Counted from the stretch's first letter, positions 47,195 through 59,065 are shown. The stretch is DNA of 64,000 bases from Microvirga splendida (GCF_016427565.1 NZ_JAELXT010000006.1:124001-188000); one strand, 5' to 3'. Made by a program: numbers and translations. Notes: generated by a model from the letters alone, not told the origin.

Positions 47195-48955
47195 ATGAAC
47201 ATTTTCGGGCTGTTTGAGACGCGGGTTGCGGATGCGCTTGGCCGGTTGGCCGAGGCGGGCAAAATTCCATCGGGGCTGGACGTCAGCCGCGTGGTGGTCG
47301 AGCCCCCGCGCGATCCCTCCCACGGCGATCTCGCCACGAACGCCGCCATGGTGCTGGCCAAGGAAGCGCGCATGAACCCGCGCGCGCTCGCCGAACTGCT
47401 CGTCACGGACCTTCAGGACGATCCGCGCGTCACCAAGGTCGAGATCGCCGGCCCCGGCTTCATCAACATCCGCCTGAACCCGGGGGTGCTGCACGAGGTG
47501 CTGCGCGCAGCCGTCCTGGATGCGAACGGCTTCGGCCGCAGCGACCAGGGCGCGGGCGCTCCCGTGAACGTGGAATACGTCTCGGCGAACCCCACCGGCC
47601 CGATGCATGTGGGCCATTGCCGTGGCGCCGTGTTCGGCGATGCCCTTTCCGGGCTGCTCGATTTCGCCGGATACAAGGTCACCCGCGAATACTACATCAA
47701 CGATGCCGGGGCGCAGGTCGATGTCCTCGCCCGCTCGGCCTATCTCCGCTACAGGGAAGCCCTGGGCAAGGAGATCGGCGAGATCCCGGAGGGGCTCTAT
47801 CCGGGCGACTACCTCAAGCCCGTCGGCGAGCGCCTGGCGAAGGAGCATGGCGAAAGCCTGCTCGACAAGCCCGAGGCCGAGTGGCTGCCGCTGGTGCGTG
47901 AGGCGTCCATTAACGCCATGATGGACATGATCCGCAGCGATCTCGCGGTGCTCAACATCCACCACGACGTGTTCTTCTCCGAGCGCTCCCTGCAGCTCGG
48001 CGCCGAGGATCAGGTGAAGGCGCTGATCGAGAGGCTGCGCTCGCGCGACCTGGTGTATATGGGCCGCCTGCCGCCCCCCAAGGGCCAGAAGGACGAGGAT
48101 TGGGAGGATCGCGAGCAGCTCCTGTTCCGCGCCACCGCGTTCGGCGACGAGGTGGACCGGCCGCTGCTGAAATCCGACGGCTCCTACACCTATTTCGCCT
48201 CCGACATCGCCTATCACCGCTCAAAGTTCGAGCGCGGCTTTGCCTCGATGATCGACGTGTGGGGCGCCGACCACGGCGGCTACGTGAAGCGCATGCAGGC
48301 GGCCGTGAAGGCGGTGTCCGACAACAAGGCCGACCTCGACGTGAAGCTCTGCCAGCTCGTGAAGCTGCTGCGCGGCGGCGAGCCGGTGAAGATGTCGAAG
48401 CGCTCGGGCGATTTCGTCACCCTGCGCGAGGTGGTCGACGAGGTGGGCCGGGACGCCACCCGGTTCATGATGATCTTCCGCAAGAACGACGCGACCCTGG
48501 ATTTCGACCTCGCCAAGGTGGTCGAGCAGTCCAAGGACAACCCGGTCTTCTACGTCCAGTACGCCCATGCCCGCTGCGCTTCCGTGTTCCGGCAGGCGGC
48601 CGAGGCGTTCCCAGGCGCAGACTTCTCGGCGGCCCAGCTCGAGAAGGCGGATCTGTCGATCCTGGCTGACGAAGCGGAAATGGACATCATCCACCGCATC
48701 GCCCAGTTCCCCAGGGTGATCGAGGCGGCGGCGGAGGCTCACGAGCCGCACCGGGTCGCTTTCTACCTCTACGATCTGGCCAGCGCCTTCCATAGTTTAT
48801 GGAATAAGGGCAAAGACTTGCCGCAATTACGCTTTGTTAATCTAACTGATAAAGAGTCAACACAAGCGAGGCTCGCTCTCGTGCATGCCCTGAAGGGCGT
48901 GCTCGCATCTGGCCTCGCAATCCTGGGCGTTACGGCACCTGACGAAATGCGATAG
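47195..48955 (+). CDS. argS: Arginine--tRNA ligase
   Basis: This 586-residue class I synthetase has the HIGH motif as [17 protein letters not shown] (about 132-148) and [12 protein letters not shown] in the second half. The C-terminal anticodon-binding domain is [21 protein letters not shown]. The last quarter contains a strikingly AT-rich stretch (48791-48866, about 37% GC by hand count) with rare codons such as TTA and AAT, unlike the rest of the gene. The SPOR gene follows. Confidence 0.96.
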   Translation: MNIFGLFETRVADALGRLAEAGKIPSGLDVSRVVVEPPRDPSHGDLATNAAMVLAKEARMNPRALAELLVTDLQDDPRVTKVEIAGPGFINIRLNPGVLHEVLRAAVLDANGFGRSDQGAGAPVNVEYVSANPTGPMHVGHCRGAVFGDALSGLLDFAGYKVTREYYINDAGAQVDVLARSAYLRYREALGKEIGEIPEGLYPGDYLKPVGERLAKEHGESLLDKPEAEWLPLVREASINAMMDMIRSDLAVLNIHHDVFFSERSLQLGAEDQVKALIERLRSRDLVYMGRLPPPKGQKDEDWEDREQLLFRATAFGDEVDRPLLKSDGSYTYFASDIAYHRSKFERGFASMIDVWGADHGGYVKRMQAAVKAVSDNKADLDVKLCQLVKLLRGGEPVKMSKRSGDFVTLREVVDEVGRDATRFMMIFRKNDATLDFDLAKVVEQSKDNPVFYVQYAHARCASVFRQAAEAFPGADFSAAQLEKADLSILADEAEMDIIHRIAQFPRVIEAAAEAHEPHRVAFYLYDLASAFHSLWNKGKDLPQLRFVNLTDKESTQARLALVHALKGVLASGLAILGVTAPDEMR

Positions 48956-49062
48956 TGTTTCCCGAGGCGGATCAACCGCTTAGGGGTTTGGTCGCGTCGG
49001 GTCTGTCACGTCGTGCCGGCGGAGCAGCAGGTGCTCCTGTCGCGTAACTGGAGATCCGGCGC

Positions 49063-50505
49063 ATGAGCGAATCACCAAAGCCCCGTTTTGCCGTCGACCT
49101 CAACGAGATCGAACGGCAACTCGCCCAGGCGGGCACCCCGCAGCACCAGCAGGCCTCGGCCACGCGGAGCGATCCGTTGGCGGAATTGGCCCGTATTGTG
49201 GGGCAAGACGATCCATTTCAGTCGATTCTTGCCAGTGACGGCGCGTCCCGTCCGCGCCAGCAGACCGCGTCCGTGGACGACCTTTTTGCCGTCCGCGACA
49301 CTATGACGCCCGCCGCCCGCGAGGTCCCGGTGCGCGGGTCTCACGCGGGGCAGGCGCAGCATTCCTATCATCAGGACAGCTACCCGCAGGCCCATGCCCG
49401 CGCGGCCGAGCCGGCCTATGCCGGCCAGGGCCAGGCTTACGACGAGCAGGATTCCTACGGCAACGAGGCCTATGCCCAGGATTACTACCTGGATCAGGCC
49501 GCCCAGTATCCCGACCAGGGCTATGACGACGGCGAGCGCCTCGATTATCCGCCCGTGGAGAAGACCCGCTCGCGCAAGGGCCCGATCGCCATCGCGGCCG
49601 TTGTCGGCGCTCTGGTGCTCGGCGGCGGCGGGGCCTACCTGGCTTCCGGCTCCTCTGCGGTCACGGGCGGCGAGCCGCCGCTGATCAAGGCCGACAACGA
49701 GCCGACCAAGGTCCAGCCGCAGAACCCGGGCGGGGTCGAGATCCCGAACCAGAACAAGCAGATCTACGAGCGGGCCAACCAGAGCGGCGCCACCAAGGTG
49801 GTCAACCGCGAGGAGCAGCCCGTCGACGTGCAGCAGGCCGTGCGCATGAACGGCAACGCCGTGGCGGATGCCACCGGCGGCGCCATCGGCACGTCGGTCA
49901 AGCCGCAGCAGACCGCCAGCCTGAACCTCGGCGAGCCGAAGAAGGTCCGCACGGTCACGATCCGTCCCGACGGGACCACGGCCGGCGAGGCTCCGGCTCC
50001 GCAGCCCGCGGCTCCGGCCGCCATGACCCTGCCGCCCCAGGCCCAGCCCGCGCCGGTTCAGACGGCCTCCGCTCCCGCCGTGCCGGCGCAGCCGACGCCT
50101 GTGGCCAGCACCCCGGTGGCGGCTCCGGCCGCCCCGGCTCCGGCCACCCCGGCTCCGGCCCCGAAGCCCGTTCCGGCGGCAGCAACGCCCGCCGCCGCGC
50201 CTGCGCCGCAGCAGGTGGCTTCGGTCGAGCCGACGGCACCGGCCGCAGCCGAGACGACCCCGACCGGCGGCTTCGCCGTGCAGCTGGGCATCGCCAACAC
50301 CGAAGCGTCGGCCCAGTCGGTCTTTGCCTCGTTCCAGCGCAAGTACTCCGATCTCGAGGGTATGCCTTCGATGATCCGCAAGGCCGAGGTGAACGGCAAC
50401 ACGCTCTATCGCGTCCGTGTCGGGCCCATGTCGCGGGAGGAGGCCTCTTCGCTCTGCTCCAGGCTTCAGGGCCAGGGCGGCCAGTGCTTCGTGGCCAAGA
50501 ACTGA
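49063..50505 (+). CDS. SPOR-domain membrane protein
   Basis: This 480-residue single-pass protein has a cytoplasmic Gln/Tyr-rich N-terminal region (about 1-165) and one transmembrane helix (GPIAIAAVVGALVLGGGGAYLAS, about 172-194). A long Pro/Ala-rich periplasmic linker follows, then a C-terminal SPOR domain (about 400-480, starting GGFAVQLGIANTEASAQS and ending GQCFVAKN). SPOR domains bind denuded peptidoglycan at the septum, so it probably acts in cell division. It may be transcribed from a promoter inside the end of argS. Confidence 0.88.
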   Translation: MSESPKPRFAVDLNEIERQLAQAGTPQHQQASATRSDPLAELARIVGQDDPFQSILASDGASRPRQQTASVDDLFAVRDTMTPAAREVPVRGSHAGQAQHSYHQDSYPQAHARAAEPAYAGQGQAYDEQDSYGNEAYAQDYYLDQAAQYPDQGYDDGERLDYPPVEKTRSRKGPIAIAAVVGALVLGGGGAYLASGSSAVTGGEPPLIKADNEPTKVQPQNPGGVEIPNQNKQIYERANQSGATKVVNREEQPVDVQQAVRMNGNAVADATGGAIGTSVKPQQTASLNLGEPKKVRTVTIRPDGTTAGEAPAPQPAAPAAMTLPPQAQPAPVQTASAPAVPAQPTPVASTPVAAPAAPAPATPAPAPKPVPAAATPAAAPAPQQVASVEPTAPAAAETTPTGGFAVQLGIANTEASAQSVFASFQRKYSDLEGMPSMIRKAEVNGNTLYRVRVGPMSREEASSLCSRLQGQGGQCFVAKN

Positions 50506-50579
50506 AACAGCTTGGAACTGAGACAGCTTGGCCATCGAGATTTCTTGACCCTGCCGGGCAGGGGACGTAAGGCGCGGGT

Positions 50580-51599
50580 ATGACCACCCGCGCCTTCATT
50601 GCCGGATGCTCCGGCCTCACACTCACCCCCGACGAGGCTGCCTTCTTCCGGGAGGCGCAGCCCTGGGGCTTCATCCTGTTCCGCCGCAACGTGGACAGCC
50701 CTGAGCAGGTGAGGGCGCTCTGCGCCTCCCTGAGGGACACGGTCGGCCGAACTGATGCCCCGATCCTGATCGACCAGGAGGGCGGCCGGGTCCAGCGCAT
50801 GGGGCCGCCGCACTGGCCGAAATACCCCTCCGGCCGCACCTATGGGCAGCTCCACGCCAACGATCCTCTGGTCCAGCGGGAGATCGCCCGCCTCGGTGCG
50901 CGGCTGATCGCCCACGATCTGCGCTCCGTCGGCGTCACGGTGGATTGCCTGCCCGTCCTCGACGTGCCGTCGCCGGGCTCCCACGACATCATCGGCGACC
51001 GGGCCTATGGCAGGACGCCCGCCCAGGTGGCCATCCTCGGCCGGGCCGCCGCCGAGGGCCTGCTGGCAGGCGGCGTCCTGCCGGTGGTCAAGCACATGCC
51101 GGGCCACGGCCGGGCCGGGGCCGACAGCCATCTGGCGCTGCCCATCGTCGAGGCGTCCCGCGAGGAGCTGGAGCGGCACGATTTCGCGCCCTTCCGCATG
51201 CTCACCGACATGCCCCTCGCGATGACGGCGCACGTGGTCTACACGGCCCTCGACCCGGAGAATCCCGCCACCACCTCCCGCGTCGTCATGGAGGAGATCA
51301 TCCGGGGCCATATCGGGTATGACGGGCTGGTGATGACCGACGATCTCTCCATGCACGCCCTGTCGGGCTCCTTCCGGAGCCGGACCGAGGCGGCTTTCGC
51401 GGCCGGCTGCGACATGGGTCTCCACTGCAACGGCAGCATGGAGGAGATGAGCGCGGTGGCCGAGGCTGCCCCCGTCCTGGCGGGCGAGTCCCTGCGCCGG
51501 GCTAACGCAGCGTTAGCGCGCATCACCCACGATCCGGAGCCCCTGGATCCTGTGGATGCGCGGGCGCGGCTCGATTCTGCTCTTGCGATGATCGCCTAA
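50580..51599 (+). CDS. nagZ: Beta-N-acetylhexosaminidase
   Basis: This 339-residue GH3 enzyme removes N-acetylglucosamine from muropeptides in cytoplasmic peptidoglycan recycling. It has the NagZ hallmark KHMPGHGRAGADSHLALP (general-acid His region, about 176-193) and the nucleophile loop GLVMTDDLSMHALSG (catalytic Asp about 254). A short gap separates it from the SPOR gene; a dispersed repeat follows its stop. Confidence 0.94.
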   Translation: MTTRAFIAGCSGLTLTPDEAAFFREAQPWGFILFRRNVDSPEQVRALCASLRDTVGRTDAPILIDQEGGRVQRMGPPHWPKYPSGRTYGQLHANDPLVQREIARLGARLIAHDLRSVGVTVDCLPVLDVPSPGSHDIIGDRAYGRTPAQVAILGRAAAEGLLAGGVLPVVKHMPGHGRAGADSHLALPIVEASREELERHDFAPFRMLTDMPLAMTAHVVYTALDPENPATTSRVVMEEIIRGHIGYDGLVMTDDLSMHALSGSFRSRTEAAFAAGCDMGLHCNGSMEEMSAVAEAAPVLAGESLRRANAALARITHDPEPLDPVDARARLDSALAMIA

Positions 51600-51616
51600 A
51601 GCCCGTGAAGCTGACT

Positions 51617-51727
51617 GCGCATCGTGCAGAAAAGTGGTTCCGGTTTTCTGCATCGGACGATGCGCTCTTGAAAAATGAGAGCATCGGGTGGATCCCAAAA
51701 GTGCCTTCCACTTTTGGGCCCGATGCT
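51617..51727. repeat. AAAAGTGG/GCATCG palindromic repeat, copy 3
   Basis: GCGCATCGTGCAGAAAAGTGG.. with CCGGTTTTCTGCAT..GACGATGCGC comes first, then GAGCATCGGGTGGATCCCAAAAGTG with CACTTTTGGGCCCGATGCT. The two hairpins are in the reverse order to copies 1, 2 and 5. Confidence 0.87.
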
Positions 51728-51753
51728 AAAGCCCATTGAGTTGAGTAGCGTCC

Positions 51754-52554
51754 ATGGCAAAGCCCTTACCCTTTGACGAAGTCGAGCTGAACGAGCGCGC
51801 CGAGGGCGAGCCCGCCCTGCTCGTCGACGTGGACGGGTTCGAGGGGCCGCTCGACCTCCTGCTCGAACTGGCCCGGCGCCAGAAGGTGGACCTCCACCGC
51901 ATCTCGATCCTGGCCCTGGCCGAGCAGTACATCGCCTTCATCGAGGAGGCCCGCCGCCTGCGCCTGGAGTTGGCGGCCGACTATCTCGTGATGGCGGCGT
52001 GGCTCGCCTATCTCAAGTCGCGCCTGCTGCTGCCCGAGCCGCCGAAGGGCGAGGAGCCGAGCGCCGAGGACCTGGCCTCCGCGCTCGCCCTGCGCCTGCG
52101 CCGCCTGGAGGCGATCCGCGAGGCGTCCAGGAAGATGGGCGAGCGCCAGTGGCTCGGCCGCGACGTCTTCGCCCGCGGCGCCCCGGAGCCGGTCGTCGTC
52201 CACCGGGAGTCCCAGTACGAGGCGAGCCTCTACGATCTGCTCAAGGCCTATGCCCATCAGCGGCAGATCCAGTTCAACGCCAGGGTTTCCCTGCACAAGC
52301 GCAACGTCTGGTCCCTGGTCGAGGCCCGGGAGGCCCTGGAGCGCCTGGTCGGGCACCTGAGCGACTGGGTGACCCTCGACACCTATCTCGTGGAATACAT
52401 GGTCGAGCCCGCCATGCGCCCGACCGTTCTGGCCTCGGCCCTGTCCGCCACCCTGGAAATGGTGCGCGAGGGCAAGCTCACGGTCCGCCAGGACGAGGCC
52501 TTCGCACCGGTCTGGGTCAAGCCCGTCGCCGACCCGGCCGAGGCAGGAGTTTAG
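51754..52554 (+). CDS. scpA: Segregation and condensation protein A
   Basis: This 266-residue kleisin of the SMC-ScpAB chromosome-condensation complex has the N-terminal FEGPLDLLLELARRQKVDLHRISI (about 28-51) that binds the SMC coiled coil. YLVMAAWLAYLKSRLLLPEP and the C-terminal winged-helix segment follow. It is cytoplasmic and nucleoid-bound. Its stop lies one base before the scpB ATG, so the pair is co-translated. Confidence 0.95.
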   Translation: MAKPLPFDEVELNERAEGEPALLVDVDGFEGPLDLLLELARRQKVDLHRISILALAEQYIAFIEEARRLRLELAADYLVMAAWLAYLKSRLLLPEPPKGEEPSAEDLASALALRLRRLEAIREASRKMGERQWLGRDVFARGAPEPVVVHRESQYEASLYDLLKAYAHQRQIQFNARVSLHKRNVWSLVEAREALERLVGHLSDWVTLDTYLVEYMVEPAMRPTVLASALSATLEMVREGKLTVRQDEAFAPVWVKPVADPAEAGV

Positions 52555-52555
52555 G

Positions 52556-53271
52556 ATGCTGCCCGACATGCAGGACGAAACCCCCGAAACCCTCGACGAT
52601 GAGGCTCCCGAGGCCATCCATGTGCCCGATCACGGCGAGGCCATGCGCGTCGCCGAGGCGCTGCTTTTCGCCTCCGCGGCTCCCCTGAGCGCCGAGGAGC
52701 TGGGCGGCCGCCTGCCGGAGGGGGCGGACGTGGAGAGGATCCTGCAGGACCTGACCGAGCTCTATGCCCCGCGAGGGGTGAACCTCGTCAGGGTGGCGGG
52801 GAAATGGACCTTCCGCACGGCGAGCGACCTGTCCTTCGTGCTCGCCCGCGACGTGGTCGAGCAGCGCAAGCTCTCCCGCGCCGCCATGGAGACGCTGGCC
52901 ATCATCGCCTATCACCAGCCGGTGACCCGGGCCGAGATCGAGGAGATCCGCGGCGTGGCCACCTCGAAGGGCACCATCGACACGCTCCTGGAGACGGGCT
53001 GGATCCGCCTGCGGGGGCGCAGGAAGGCGCCGGGCCGCCCCGTGACCTACGGCACGACGCCGGCCTTCCTGGAGCATTTCGGCCTCGACGCCATCGAGGA
53101 CCTGCCAGGCCTCGAGGAGCTCAAAGGCGCCGGCTTCATCGAGGGCCGCGTGCCCTCCGACTTCTCCGTGCCGATCCCGTCCGACGCCGATATCCTGCGC
53201 GAGGACGAGGATCCGCTGGAGGACGATCTCCTGCAGCCCCTGGACATGCACCAGACCGAGGCCGGCGAGGA

Positions 53272-53275
<4 letters not shown>
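52556..53275 (+). CDS. scpB: Segregation and condensation protein B
   Basis: This 239-residue ScpB has two winged-helix domains: AEALLFASAAPLSAEELGGRLPEG (about 26-49) and LSRAAMETLAIIAYHQPVTRAEIEEIRGV (about 106-134). TTFAFLE-like and FGLDAIEDLPGLEEL segments lie near the end. It forms a dimer that binds ScpA. A GGAGTTTAGG stretch precedes the ATG. Its TGA overlaps the following ABC ATPase ATG by four bases. Confidence 0.95.
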
Positions 53276-54396
<1,121 letters not shown>

Positions 54397-54454
54397 GTTG
54401 GCGGCAAGTTATTAACCTGAAACGCCGCGCCCTCCGGGGCGCAGGAGGATTGCC

Positions 54455-54700
54455 ATGGGTGGCACGAGTATTTGGCACTGGATCGTCGTGGGTCTGATCG
54501 TGGTCCTGCTGTTCGGACGCGGCAAGATTTCCGACATGATGGGCGATGTCGCGAAGGGCATCAAAGCCTTCAAGAAGGGCATGTCCGAGGACGACACCCC
54601 GGCCAAGCCGGCGCAGCCCTCCGAGCCGGTTCGGACCATCGACCATCAGAACGGCACGACCACCACGACCACCGTCTCGACGGATCACAAGGTCGGCTAA
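54455..54700 (+). CDS. tatA: Twin-arginine translocase subunit TatA
   Basis: This 81-residue TatA has the N-terminal hydrophobic helix ([16 protein letters not shown], about 6-21), the FG hinge (20-21) and an amphipathic helix ([20 protein letters not shown]). A disordered tail rich in Thr follows. It oligomerises to form the Tat translocation pore in the inner membrane. It is the first of three consecutive tat genes. Confidence 0.96.
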   Translation: MGGTSIWHWIVVGLIVVLLFGRGKISDMMGDVAKGIKAFKKGMSEDDTPAKPAQPSEPVRTIDHQNGTTTTTTVSTDHKVG

Positions 54701-54774
54701 GCTGTGTGCGCGCGCCGCAGGACGTGGCGCGTGAGTCCGTGTGAGTACCTAAGAGGCAGGTTCGAGGCCGCGTC

Positions 54775-55335
54775 ATGTTGGACATGAGCTGGGGTGAGAT
54801 CATGGTGATCGGCGCCGCCGCGCTGATCGTGATCGGCCCGAAGGATCTGCCGAAGGCGCTGCGCACCGTGGGCCAGATGACCGGCAAGCTCCGCCGCATG
54901 GCGTCGGAGTTCCAGGGCCAGTTCAACGAGGCCATCCGGGAGGCCGAGCTCGACGAGGTCAAGAAGCAGCTCCAGGGCGTGAACGATTCCGTTCCGTCGC
55001 TCAACACGAGCTTCAACCCGATCCAGACCATCCGGGACGAGCTGAAGACCTCCATTGAGGCGCCCGCGACCCCGGAGAAGGCTCCGGAGCCGGCAGACCC
55101 GCAGATAGCCGGACCGGAAACGACCGCGGAGAGCCCGCAGGCCGCGTCAGATGCGTCGGTTCAGGCCGCCGTGGAAGGGCGCGCCGCCGATCCGCTCGTC
55201 GAGCTGCCGCTTCCGCCGAGCGTCGATCCGGCGGCGGAGATTGCCGATTCCCTGCGGCGGGAAGCCGAGTATGAAGCCCAGCAGGCTGCCCTTGCCGAGC
55301 ACCTCTCAGAAAAACCGGACGCGAAAGTCGGATGA
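54775..55335 (+). CDS. tatB: Twin-arginine translocase subunit TatB
   Basis: This 186-residue TatB has the glutamate-containing hydrophobic helix (MSWGEIMVIGAAALIVIGPKDLPKAL, about 4-29) and amphipathic helices to about 75. A long Pro/Ala-rich acidic tail follows. With TatC it forms the receptor for twin-arginine signal peptides. Its stop overlaps the tatC ATG by four bases. Confidence 0.95.
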   Translation: MLDMSWGEIMVIGAAALIVIGPKDLPKALRTVGQMTGKLRRMASEFQGQFNEAIREAELDEVKKQLQGVNDSVPSLNTSFNPIQTIRDELKTSIEAPATPEKAPEPADPQIAGPETTAESPQAASDASVQAAVEGRAADPLVELPLPPSVDPAAEIADSLRREAEYEAQQAALAEHLSEKPDAKVG

Positions 55336-56135
55336 CCACTGCCGTTGAAAACGATGAGGTCGAGTCGTCGCGCGCGCCTCTGATCGAGCATCTCACCGAG
55401 CTGCGCTCCCGCCTGATCAAGGCGCTGGTCGCGTTCGTGGTGATGTTCTTCCTCTGCTTTGCCGTCGCGAAATACATCTACAACGCCCTGGTATGGCCCT
55501 ACGTCCTGGCGGTCGGCTCCCCCGAGCTGGCCCGTCTCGTCTATACCCACGGCCTCGAGTACCTGTTCACACAGATCCAGGTGGCGGCCTTCGGGGCAGG
55601 CTTCCTGGCGTTTCCCGTGATTGCCATGCAGGTCTACAAGTTCGTGGCGCCGGGCCTCTACAAGAACGAGCGGCGGGCCTTCGTGCCCTATCTGGTCGCC
55701 ACGCCGGTCCTCTTCGCCATCGGGGCGGCATGCGTCTATTTCATCGCCATGCCGCTCCTCATGCGGTTCTCGGTGGGCATGCAGCAGCTGGCGACGGAGG
55801 CGGGACCGACCATCGAGTTCCTGCCCAAGGTCAGCGAATACCTGTCGCTGATCATGACCCTGATCTTCGCCTTCGGAATCTGCTTCCAGCTGCCGGTGAT
55901 CCTGACCCTGCTGGCGCGAGCCGGGATCATCGATTCGCAGTTCCTGAAGGACAAGCGGCGCTACGCCATCGTGATCGTCTTCGTAATCGCCGCGATCCTG
56001 ACCCCGCCGGACATCATCAGCCAGTTCGCCCTTGCGATCCCAACCCTGCTTCTTTACGAGGCGTCCATCTTCTCCGTCCGCATGGTCGAGAAGAAGCGTG
56101 CGGAAGCCGAGGCCGCGCGCGCGGCGGAGGAGTAG
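55332..56135 (+). CDS. tatC: Twin-arginine translocase subunit TatC
   Basis: This 267-residue TatC has six transmembrane segments and the conserved N-terminal APLIEHLTELRSRLIKALVAF (about 15-36). FGICFQLPVILTLLARAGI (near 175-195) and TPPDIISQFALAIPTLLLYE follow. It recognises the RR motif of Tat substrates. It ends the tatABC operon, 102 bases ahead of serS. Confidence 0.97.
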   Translation: MTTAVENDEVESSRAPLIEHLTELRSRLIKALVAFVVMFFLCFAVAKYIYNALVWPYVLAVGSPELARLVYTHGLEYLFTQIQVAAFGAGFLAFPVIAMQVYKFVAPGLYKNERRAFVPYLVATPVLFAIGAACVYFIAMPLLMRFSVGMQQLATEAGPTIEFLPKVSEYLSLIMTLIFAFGICFQLPVILTLLARAGIIDSQFLKDKRRYAIVIVFVIAAILTPPDIISQFALAIPTLLLYEASIFSVRMVEKKRAEAEAARAAEE

Positions 56136-56236
56136 GGCCTACAGGCTCTACACAGAGGCCGCCGTCCTCGGCACAAGATTGAAGGGGCGGTCTTGTCATC
56201 GGGGCGAGGCTGCCTGACGAAGCAGGTCCTCATCCC

Positions 56237-57598
56237 ATGCACGACATCCGTTCCATCCGCGAGAATCCCGCGGCTTTCGACCAAGGCCTCCGGAACCGGG
56301 GCATGGAGCCCTTGTCCGCCCGCCTGATCGCCCTCGACGACCAGCGCAAGAGCGCCATCTCGGCCCTGCAGGCCGCCACCGAGCGCCGCAATGCCATGTC
56401 CAAGGAGATCGGGCAGGCCAAGGCGAAGAAGGACGAGGCGCGGGCGCAGGATCTGATGGCCGAAGTCGCCCGCATCAAGGAGACGATGCCGGAGCTTGAG
56501 GAGGCCGAGCGCGTGGCCGAGAAGGCCCTGTTCGATGCCCTGGCCGCGATCCCGAATATTCCGAAGGAGGGCGTGCCGGTCGGTGCCGACGAGCACGGCA
56601 ACGTGGAGCGTCACCGCGTCGGCAACCCGAGGAACCTGGCCGCCGCCAAGCAGCATTTCGAGATCGGCGAAGCCCTCGGCCTGATGGATTTCGAGACGGC
56701 CGCGAAGCTCTCCGGCTCGCGCTTCGTCGTGCTCAAGGGCGGCCTTGCGCGCCTGGAGCGGGCGCTCGGCCAGTTCATGATCGACCTGCACACCACCGAG
56801 CACGGCTACACGGAAGTGAACCCGCCGCTGCTGGTGCGCGACGACGCCATGTTCGGCACCGCGCAGCTGCCGAAGTTCGAGGACGATCAGTTCTGGGCCT
56901 TCCCCGGCAACTCCCTCGAACAGGTTGTGTCCGCCGCCCTCGAAGGCCAGCCGCGCGACGCTATCGCCAAAATGATCAGGGATACGCGCTACGGCATGAT
57001 TCCGACCGCGGAGGTGACGCTCACCAATCTGGTGCGCGAGCAGATCCTCTCCGAGGAGGAGCTTCCCCTGCGCTTTACCGCGCTCACCCCGAGCTTCCGC
57101 GCCGAGGCGGGCTCCGCCGGCCGCGACACGCGCGGGATGATCCGCCAGCACCAGTTCGTGAAATGCGAGCTCGTCTCGATCACGACGCCCGAGACCTCGG
57201 CCGACGAGCACGAGCGCATGCTGACCAGCGCCGAGAACGTGCTGAAGAAGCTGGAGCTGCCGTTCCGCACGATGACGCTCTGCACTGGCGACATGGGCTT
57301 CTCCTCGACCAAGACCTACGACATCGAGGTGTGGCTGCCGGGGCAGGGGGCCTATCGCGAGATTTCGAGCTGCTCGGTCTGCTCCGACTTCCAGGCGCGG
57401 CGCATGAACGCCCGCTACCGCGCCGCGGGCGAGAAGCAGCCGCGCTTCGTGCACACGCTCAACGGCTCCGGCCTCGCGGTCGGCCGCACCCTCGTGGCGG
57501 TGCTGGAGAACTACCAGAACGAGGACGGCAGCGTCACGGTCCCGTCGGTGCTCCAGCCCTACATGGGCGGTCTCGCCCGCATCGAGCGTCAGGGCTGA
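56237..57598 (+). CDS. serS: Serine--tRNA ligase
   Basis: This 453-residue class II synthetase has the N-terminal antiparallel coiled coil (about 25-100, rich in Lys/Glu/Ala) that binds the long variable arm of tRNA(Ser). The catalytic core follows: motif 2 [28 protein letters not shown], and motif 3 [20 protein letters not shown] near the end. surE starts two bases after the stop. Confidence 0.96.
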   Translation: MHDIRSIRENPAAFDQGLRNRGMEPLSARLIALDDQRKSAISALQAATERRNAMSKEIGQAKAKKDEARAQDLMAEVARIKETMPELEEAERVAEKALFDALAAIPNIPKEGVPVGADEHGNVERHRVGNPRNLAAAKQHFEIGEALGLMDFETAAKLSGSRFVVLKGGLARLERALGQFMIDLHTTEHGYTEVNPPLLVRDDAMFGTAQLPKFEDDQFWAFPGNSLEQVVSAALEGQPRDAIAKMIRDTRYGMIPTAEVTLTNLVREQILSEEELPLRFTALTPSFRAEAGSAGRDTRGMIRQHQFVKCELVSITTPETSADEHERMLTSAENVLKKLELPFRTMTLCTGDMGFSSTKTYDIEVWLPGQGAYREISSCSVCSDFQARRMNARYRAAGEKQPRFVHTLNGSGLAVGRTLVAVLENYQNEDGSVTVPSVLQPYMGGLARIERQG

Positions 57599-57600
57599 AC

Positions 57601-58362
57601 ATGCGCATTCTCTGCACCAACGACGACGGCATCCACGCTCCCGGGCTCAAGAGCCTGGAGGCCATCGCGCGCGAGCTGTCGGACGATGTCTGGGTCGTCG
57701 CGCCCGAGACCGATCAGAGCGGCGTCGCGCATTCGCTCTCCCTCAACGATCCGCTGCGCCTGCGCGAGATTTCCAGCCGGCACTTCGCCGTCAAGGGAAC
57801 GCCGACCGACTGCGTGATCATGGGTGTGCGCCACCTCATGCGCGACGCCAAGCCCGACCTCGTGCTCTCCGGCGTCAACCGGGGGCAGAACGTGGCCGAG
57901 GACGTGACCTATTCCGGCACCGTCGCCGGAGCCATCGAGGGCACGATCCTCGGCATTCCGTCCATCGCGCTCTCCCAGGCCTATGGCCCGGACACACGCA
58001 ACTCGCCGCGCTGGCAATGCGCCGAACATCACGGCCCCAAGGTGGTGCGCAAGATCCTCGAAGCCGGGATCGACAAGGGGATTCTCGTCAACGTGAACTT
58101 CCCGGATTGCGAGCCTCAAGAGGTCGAGGGAACGGCCCTCGCCAACCAGGGGCAGCGCACCCAGGAGCTTCTGCGCCTCGACGAGCGTCGGGACGGGCGC
58201 GGCAATCCCTACTTCTGGATCGCGTTCGAGCGCCGTCCCTTCACGCCCGGCAACGGCACGGATCTCTGGGCCATCGCCAACCGGCGCATCGCCGTGACGC
58301 CTCTTCGCGTCGACATGACCGACGAGCCGACCCTAACCCGCTACGCCCAGGCCTTCGGCTGA
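57601..58362 (+). CDS. surE: 5'-nucleotidase SurE
   Basis: This 253-residue metal-dependent phosphatase has [20 protein letters not shown] at the N-terminus (metal ligands D8 and D9). [17 protein letters not shown] (Ser and Asn sites) and [22 protein letters not shown] follow. It hydrolyses nucleoside 5'-monophosphates and short polyphosphate. serS, surE, pcm form a stationary-phase maintenance cluster typical of alphaproteobacteria. Confidence 0.96.
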   Translation: MRILCTNDDGIHAPGLKSLEAIARELSDDVWVVAPETDQSGVAHSLSLNDPLRLREISSRHFAVKGTPTDCVIMGVRHLMRDAKPDLVLSGVNRGQNVAEDVTYSGTVAGAIEGTILGIPSIALSQAYGPDTRNSPRWQCAEHHGPKVVRKILEAGIDKGILVNVNFPDCEPQEVEGTALANQGQRTQELLRLDERRDGRGNPYFWIAFERRPFTPGNGTDLWAIANRRIAVTPLRVDMTDEPTLTRYAQAFG

Positions 58363-58378
58363 GGAGGGCGCGGGCGCG

Positions 58379-59065
58379 ATGAACCAGGATCTGCCATACT
58401 GGCCCGAAGCGGACGATGCCCGCGACGAGCAGGCGGCGATCGGGGCCGCGTCCTTCATCCTATCCCTGCGGGCGAAAGGCATCCGCGACACGGCGCTGCT
58501 GCGGGCCATGGAACTCGTGCCGCGCGAGGTCTTCGCGCCGCGCCGCTTCACCGATCTCGCTCGGACCGACGTCGCCCTGCCTCTGCCCTGCGGCCAGACC
58601 ATGACGGGGCCGAGAACGGTGGCCGCCATGCTGCTGGCGCTCGGCGTGCAGCCCGGCCAGCGGGTGCTGGAGGTGGGCACGGGCAGCGGCTACGTGACGG
58701 CGCTCCTGGCGCGGCTCGGGGCGGAGGTGACGAGCGTCGAGCGCTACAACACCCTGGCGGCTGCCGCGGCCCAGCACCTCAAGATCGTCGAGGCCGGCAA
58801 TGTCCGCCTGGAGGTGGGCGACGGGCTCGCCACGCGGATCCGGGATCGCTTCGACCGCATTCTGCTGAACGGCGCGCGCGCGGAGCTCCCGGAAACCCTC
58901 ATGCCTCTCCTAGGGTCCGGTGGGCGCCTCGTCGGGGCGCTCACCGTCGAGGGCATGCCTCGCCTCGTGAAGATCGAGCGCGGTGCCGACGGAGAACTAG
59001 CGCAGAGCCTCGGCGTGCCTCTGCGGATTTCCCCGCTCGTCACCGGGATTGCGGCGACTCTCTAG
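58379..59065 (+). CDS. pcm: Protein-L-isoaspartate O-methyltransferase
   Basis: This 228-residue SAM-dependent methyltransferase repairs isoaspartyl residues in damaged proteins. It has LALGVQPGQRVLEVGTGSGYVTALLARLG (SAM-binding motif I, about 80-108), PLPCGQTMTGPRTVAAML just before it, and DRILLNGARAELPETLMPLLGSGGRLV as post-motifs. It directly follows surE, a common pairing, and a dispersed repeat follows its stop. Confidence 0.94.
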   Translation: MNQDLPYWPEADDARDEQAAIGAASFILSLRAKGIRDTALLRAMELVPREVFAPRRFTDLARTDVALPLPCGQTMTGPRTVAAMLLALGVQPGQRVLEVGTGSGYVTALLARLGAEVTSVERYNTLAAAAAQHLKIVEAGNVRLEVGDGLATRIRDRFDRILLNGARAELPETLMPLLGSGGRLVGALTVEGMPRLVKIERGADGELAQSLGVPLRISPLVTGIAATL

